Part shown: positions 60,531-64,000 of the stretch, piece by piece
Position numbering within the stretch: the first letter of the stretch is position 1
How the letters are laid out: every line of letters starts with the position of its first letter
Assembly: GCA_005406025.1 (NCBI GenBank)
Contig: BGZK01000184.1
Span: 310,001 to 374,000, forward strand
Direction: 5' to 3'
Origin: Eumeta japonica
Lineage: Eukaryota > Arthropoda > Insecta > Lepidoptera > Psychidae
Length of the DNA stretch: 64,000 nucleotides
The notes under the pieces: generated by a model
The model's database searches: none
Told to the model about the DNA's origin: nothing
The model's input: only the letters and a program-made list of their open reading frames with translations
Translations under genes and position numbers: made by a program

Positions 60531-60694
60531 GACACGATTTTCAGGGACACAAGCACCCTTGTCGTCCAATACGTAACCAGTTCACAATAGGCGGCACGCA
60601 CCGCCGTGCCACTAACTGCTCGTCCTTATTGGCGCAGGTCCGCGGGCACGCCGCCGCACTCGGTATACTGTTGAGTTTGGAGGGCATGTTTTGG
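60531..60694 (-). pseudogene. TIL exon, tandem copy 1 (frameshifted)
   Basis: First in gene order of five tandem copies. The acceptor (tttttacacag) and the start of the domain (KTCPPN) match the open copy at 59776-59949, but several short deletions in the GC-rich centre leave 164 bp, which is not compatible with phase 1 to phase 1. Four bases around the donor are also missing, so GTGAGT became GTATGC. The flanking intron is almost unchanged. Either a recent pseudo-exon or an assembly error. Confidence 0.7.
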
Positions 60695-60931
60695 CTGTGT
60701 AAAAAAGGAATATAATATTCAGTTGTCTTAATGTAATATCAACTTTTTTTATGCATTTACTCGCGTTTTAGCGTTTACTCGTATTAAACTTGTTGACCGT
60801 TTATTAGGGTTCCATACAGGGGACATTGTTCTGGACCACAAAAGGAAATAAAACATAACCCTCATAAGTCTCTCGGTTGTCAACCTGTCTCTGTGATTGT
60901 CTATCTGCCTTGTTCTCTCTCAACCATAGCT

Positions 60932-60970
60932 ATATCTTAGGAATGGATAGAGTATCCATTCCTGAGATAT
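60932..60970. repeat. Hairpin with 18-base arms
   Basis: ATATCTTAGGAATGGATA, GAG, then the complement with one mismatch. In intron 1. Confidence 0.85.
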
Positions 60971-61599
60971 CTCTACTGATATCTCTACATGAAGTTGAAA
61001 AATGTGAAATTAGTATAATTCACATTTTTTTTCTGATGAAAAAATCTAGCTTAAAAATCAACACAATCAATGATAGGCCAGTTATTTTTTAACAGGTTCA
61101 AAGGATATAAAATAGGATTAAACGATATAAAAAATCATATAGTTCATTTTTTTTAAAGTTGTCTATTCTTTTTGTCTAAAAAGTAATACAAATTGCTGTA
61201 ATCTCCATCACGCTCCACTTTTGCCGAGTGCAATGTCATTCAGTATAACATTGTATTACACGTATCTTTATTTCGTGTTTGAAATCATTTTATAGTTGTA
61301 CACACACAAACACCGCTTTACATACTCGCTACAATAATTTAGTTTTCATTTTCACTTGACTTAGTAATTGATTGGTCTATAGCATAATATCTCCAACTAA
61401 AATGTTAATAACAAATATTACGTTTGTACTAAATATATATGTTGAAATGAATTTATTGATATATGTACAAAACTACACTTATTCAAAAATTGACATAAAA
61501 TTTATTACAGGGGCTATTTATTACATTCCCCATCTCATTAAAATTGGTAAATAAATTTACACGCCGATGTTCTAAAATCTCATTTTCATCAGATTTAGA

Positions 61600-62760
61600 T
61601 GTTTTACGATCCTAGGAATCCATATCTGATCGGATCTAGATCCGAATGATGTCTATATATCTCTGCATGCACGTGTGTGCTTGCGCGCGTGCGTCCTTGC
61701 GTGCGCGCGTCCTTGCGTAAACCTCTCATGTATTTGGAACAGATTAACCCTAAAACGTTGAACTAATTTCTCCCGGCAGATTTTGAGGAATCAACAAAAT
61801 TAAGTATTCAGAATAATGTGTGTATGAAATAACTTTTAGACTGCTTTACCGATCGGTACCAAAATCTAATTACCTCTTTTTTTTATCCAGTTACATCAAC
61901 TGCCGTAAACTACATAAAAATCATTTAATTTTTTCCAAAGATATCGTCGGAAAAAAAATAGTTTTTACAGTAAAGCAAATTGCTTTACCGATAGATGCCA
62001 AAATCAATTCATTTTTTTCTGTAAAAACAACATATTACTAAATTCCTCATAATCGGTTTATTTGTTCAAGAGATTTTGTTGGAGAAAAATTTTTCGAAAA
62101 GTGTTTTTTAAAATATTTTTTAAACTACTCTGTCGATAAAACCTTAAATATAACCAGTTATTTACTTTAAAAAACAGCGTCGATGGTCACTTCAACCATC
62201 AAATGAAGGTAATTGCATCAAAATTGGTTAGTTTGTTCGAAAGATACGGGTAATTAAGAACTTGAAAAAAGGATTTTTTTAATTATATTTATTTTATTCA
62301 AAAACGTTAGGTACTTCGTCATCTTTTTCTGTTTAGAAAACTGCATCGGATGCCATAAAGCAAATAAAATTTAGAGTACGTATATCAAAATATTGTAAGT
62401 GAAAAATTAAAAAAAAATGTTTTTTCAATACATATAGATTTTCCAATTGTAAGAGCTCAAAACATAATAATAGTATTTTTTTGAGTACAGAGAGCTTGAA
62501 AAAGCAATAAAATTGATCTTTAGAACATAATAAGCTCAATAATTCACTGTTTCTTCATTTTTAAGCCTTTGAGCTCGAAAAGTGGTAAGAAGCTTCAGGA
62601 ACAGCCTGAAGGGTCATCCTGTTTCAAAATTTTGAACTCAAAAACCCCTAGATAATATTTATGACTCAAGAACCTCAAAAACACATCGATAAATATCATA
62701 GTGGAAAGCTTCAGGGATGGCTTGGAAGGTTAGCCGTTCAAAATATCTGTCATATTTTAG
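61600..62760 (+). repeat. Copy of the diverged-module repeat family
   Basis: Modules at 61847 ('actgctttaccgatcggtac'), 61977 ('attgctttaccgatagatgc') and 62113 ('aaactactctgtcgataaaa') follow the same order as at 21.3-22.2 kb, with the same tail at 62490-62720. It lies in intron 1 between exons 63043 and 60531. No gene. Confidence 0.7.
61660..61725. repeat. GT/GCGC simple repeat
   Basis: 'gtgtgtgcttgcgcgcgtgc' with repeated 'gtccttgcgt', next to the diverged interspersed repeat at 61800. Confidence 0.9.
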
Positions 62761-63042
62761 TCACGTTTTAAATAGCCAATTTTATAACTAGTACGTAAAT
62801 ATCTTTTTATAATGCATTATTATAGTTTTGTATTATGCATTTATAATGTATGAATATTTATTACTGAAACTGTCCTTTTATTCATAAATGTATGATGGCA
62901 AATAGGAGGATTGGCTTGATAGTCATACACGTTGCAGTATATTTTCTTATGTATAAATGAAACGCTTAATACATTTAGACTAAAACGTGTGAAAGAAAAT
63001 AAATGAGATTATCTTCAGAATAGCTTTATATCTTCATTTTAC

Positions 63043-63220
63043 CTGAACCATTGTTTTCTGTTTCACACTCGACACTGTCTTCATTTTTATACGAGCGAGC
63101 GGATCTCTTCTTACGACTGCGTCCCGTATGCCTGACGTCTGACGTGTCTGAAGTGTGAATATACAACAACGATATGTAAAGAGTCAGCCAATCCAACGAC
63201 CCGGTTTTTTTAAGTCTCAT
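63043..63220 (-). CDS. Exon 1: start codon, signal peptide and basic cleavage site
   Basis: ATG at 63220-63218 has an in-frame TAG three codons upstream, so this is the first available start. The N-terminus has a basic n-region (MRLKK) and a short hydrophobic stretch (residues about 11-22, WLTLYISLLYIH), consistent with a secretory signal. Residues about 34-39 read RSRKKR, a furin-type site, followed by a hydrophilic acidic stretch. The exon ends GGTTCAG then GTAAAATG, a phase 1 donor that matches the phase of all downstream TIL exons. The assignment to this gene rests on phase, strand and position; the signal is short, so secretion is probable rather than certain. Confidence 0.6.
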
Positions 63221-63224
63221 ATTA

Positions 63225-63784
63225 GTCTAAGATCTGACATAAGAAAAATGTACCCTCATCAACGGATGAGGGTACAATTAACAAATTGTATTAAATAATG
63301 TTTTACAGACAGATAACAATTTATGAGAACAGTGTCTGCCACTGTAGTCCTGCTGCTACTAAAATTGATTATTTAATTAATAAAATATTTTTGTGCTTCT
63401 TATGTAAATTACACATCGCGAGTACAAAACCTCCAAATATGATGTTTTATACCTTCTTACAATAATCATAGACCTTTATGACTGCTACAGCTACGCCAGG
63501 TGTAAATAGGTAGATAAACCGAACTTATTTCCCTCGTCAGTTAATTAAAAACTATTAACACGTATGTAAAGTTTGCAAAATTCTAAATATATTTATAACT
63601 GACAATTACCATGAATTTATTTGTAGCCTACATAAAAAAAAAATTTGTAATGTGCGTTAATAGCAGCAATACTTCGAATGCAGACATTGTTCTCATAAAT
63701 TTATAATATTGACATCTGCCTTTAAAACATTATTTGAATCGATTAACAAATGAGGGTACATTTTTGTAATACCGGATCTTAGAC
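63225..63784. mobile_element. MITE with TA target duplication, directly upstream of the start codon
   Basis: Both ends share GTCTAAGATC...AAAAATGTACCCTCAT in inverted orientation. With gaps the arms extend for about 110 bases, to a shared TTTATGAGAACARTGTCTGC. The element is flanked by TA on each side (63223-63224 and 63785-63786), as in Tc1/mariner-type MITEs. No coding potential. It ends 4 bases from the ATG of exon 1 and contains a possible splice acceptor (ttcttatgtcag). Confidence 0.75.
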
Positions 63785-64000
63785 TATATACAGAGCATAT
63801 GTGTGTAGACAAATGAAGGATGTATATAAATTAAGTGTACTAAAACGATTTAAGGGCGAAATCCTAACTACTTCATAAGAATGTAACAGAAAAATACTTT
63901 AATAAAAAATATGTATATTCATTAAACAAAGTCTCTTATTAATATTAATTCCGTATATAAACAGCTACGACAATAATAATGACACTGAAATATGGATCGA

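Larger units (their letters stand above)
59039..60694 (-). repeat. Five-copy tandem array of an exon-plus-intron unit
   Basis: Units begin at 59039, 59409, 59776, 60162 and 60531, a period of 367-386 bases. Each has one TIL exon and about 200 bases of intron, with the same T-rich and ATATGTATGCATA segments. Introns differ almost only by homopolymer length and one small deletion; exons differ by many short indels. Confidence 0.92.
60695..63042. other. Intron 1
   Basis: 2.35 kb between exon 1 and the tandem TIL array. Contains the 60932 hairpin, a GT-rich run and the diverged-module repeat; no additional TIL exon visible. Confidence 0.5.
12217..63220 (-). other. Multi-exon gene for a secreted tandem TIL-domain protein (whole span)
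   Basis: About 31 exons on the minus strand are read as one gene. The first carries a signal peptide and each of the others carries a single TIL domain of 53-85 codons. Every junction is phase 1: exons end in one base (usually the C after the last Cys codon) before GTAAGT/GTGAGT and start with two bases after a pyrimidine-AG. TIL domains of the I8 family are small disulphide-rich modules, many of which inhibit serine proteases by presenting a loop between Cys5 and Cys6. The product should be secreted and act extracellularly; targets could be gut, haemolymph, silk or microbial proteases (inference). The 3' end is uncertain: 19475-19675 can serve as terminal exon, while 12217-12402 is another exon further on. 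It could also be two or more genes whose other first exons I cannot see, since only one signal-peptide exon was found. Confidence 0.75.

Noticed and set aside
59764..60590. Plus-strand frames of 68 and 146 codons repeated in the array
   Set aside because: They are antisense shadows of the TIL exons and identical introns of the tandem array.

Overview
The window looks like insect nuclear DNA, most probably from a moth or butterfly. It is AT-rich, with long AT-rich introns and GC-rich, cysteine-rich coding islands. It also holds many decayed transposable elements, including retroelement tails with the '(c)ggtg..acc...tggcccgtatgctcgtttgcc' type of 3' end that is common in Lepidoptera. No bacterial operon, rRNA gene or CRISPR array was seen.

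The only convincing host gene lies on the minus strand and occupies about 51 kb (63220 down to at least 12217). Exon 1 (63043-63220) encodes a probable signal peptide followed by a basic RSRKKR site and ends in phase 1. It is followed by about 30 exons, each encoding one trypsin-inhibitor-like (TIL, MEROPS I8, Pfam TIL) ten-cysteine domain. All of them begin and end in phase 1 introns, so any exon can be duplicated or skipped without a frameshift. The product would be a secreted protein of roughly 1,900 residues, a tandem array of small protease-inhibitor-type domains. The predicted reactive-site residues differ from domain to domain (Leu, Ala, Lys, Gln, Glu). Many published lepidopteran models of this kind carry zonadhesin-like or inhibitor-like names; I give no gene symbol.

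From the 5' end (right side): a 560-bp MITE abuts the start codon (63225-63784). Next comes a five-copy tandem array of one exon, 59039-60694, in which only the middle copy is open. Exons at 57.7 and 56.8 kb follow (the latter with two disulphides missing), then a run of exons from 52.8 to 37.3 kb and duplicated exon pairs at 34.7-30.0 kb. The 24.4-19.4 kb part includes one possible terminal exon with TGAATAAA, and an isolated near-identical duplicate exon lies at 12.2 kb. Exon blocks of the same type recur (an NEHW-type exon followed by a NQTCGV-type exon at 52.0/51.5, 41.8/41.0 and 24.3/23.7 kb), so the gene grew by block duplication.

The rest is intron or flanking DNA filled with repeats: a hAT-like transposase relic (230-1350), an inverted repeat family (7.5-9.2 versus 14.7-15.9 kb), a direct segmental duplication (9.5-12.4 versus 16.3-21.1 kb), a gutted BEL/Pao LTR retrotransposon (25015-29390), Helitron-like and terminal-inverted-repeat DNA elements, a mariner relic (54.3-55.5 kb), SINE/LINE tails, microsatellites, and an unusual number of near-perfect short palindromes. 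All exon calls rest on visible splice sites, reading phase and cysteine pattern; no expression data were available.
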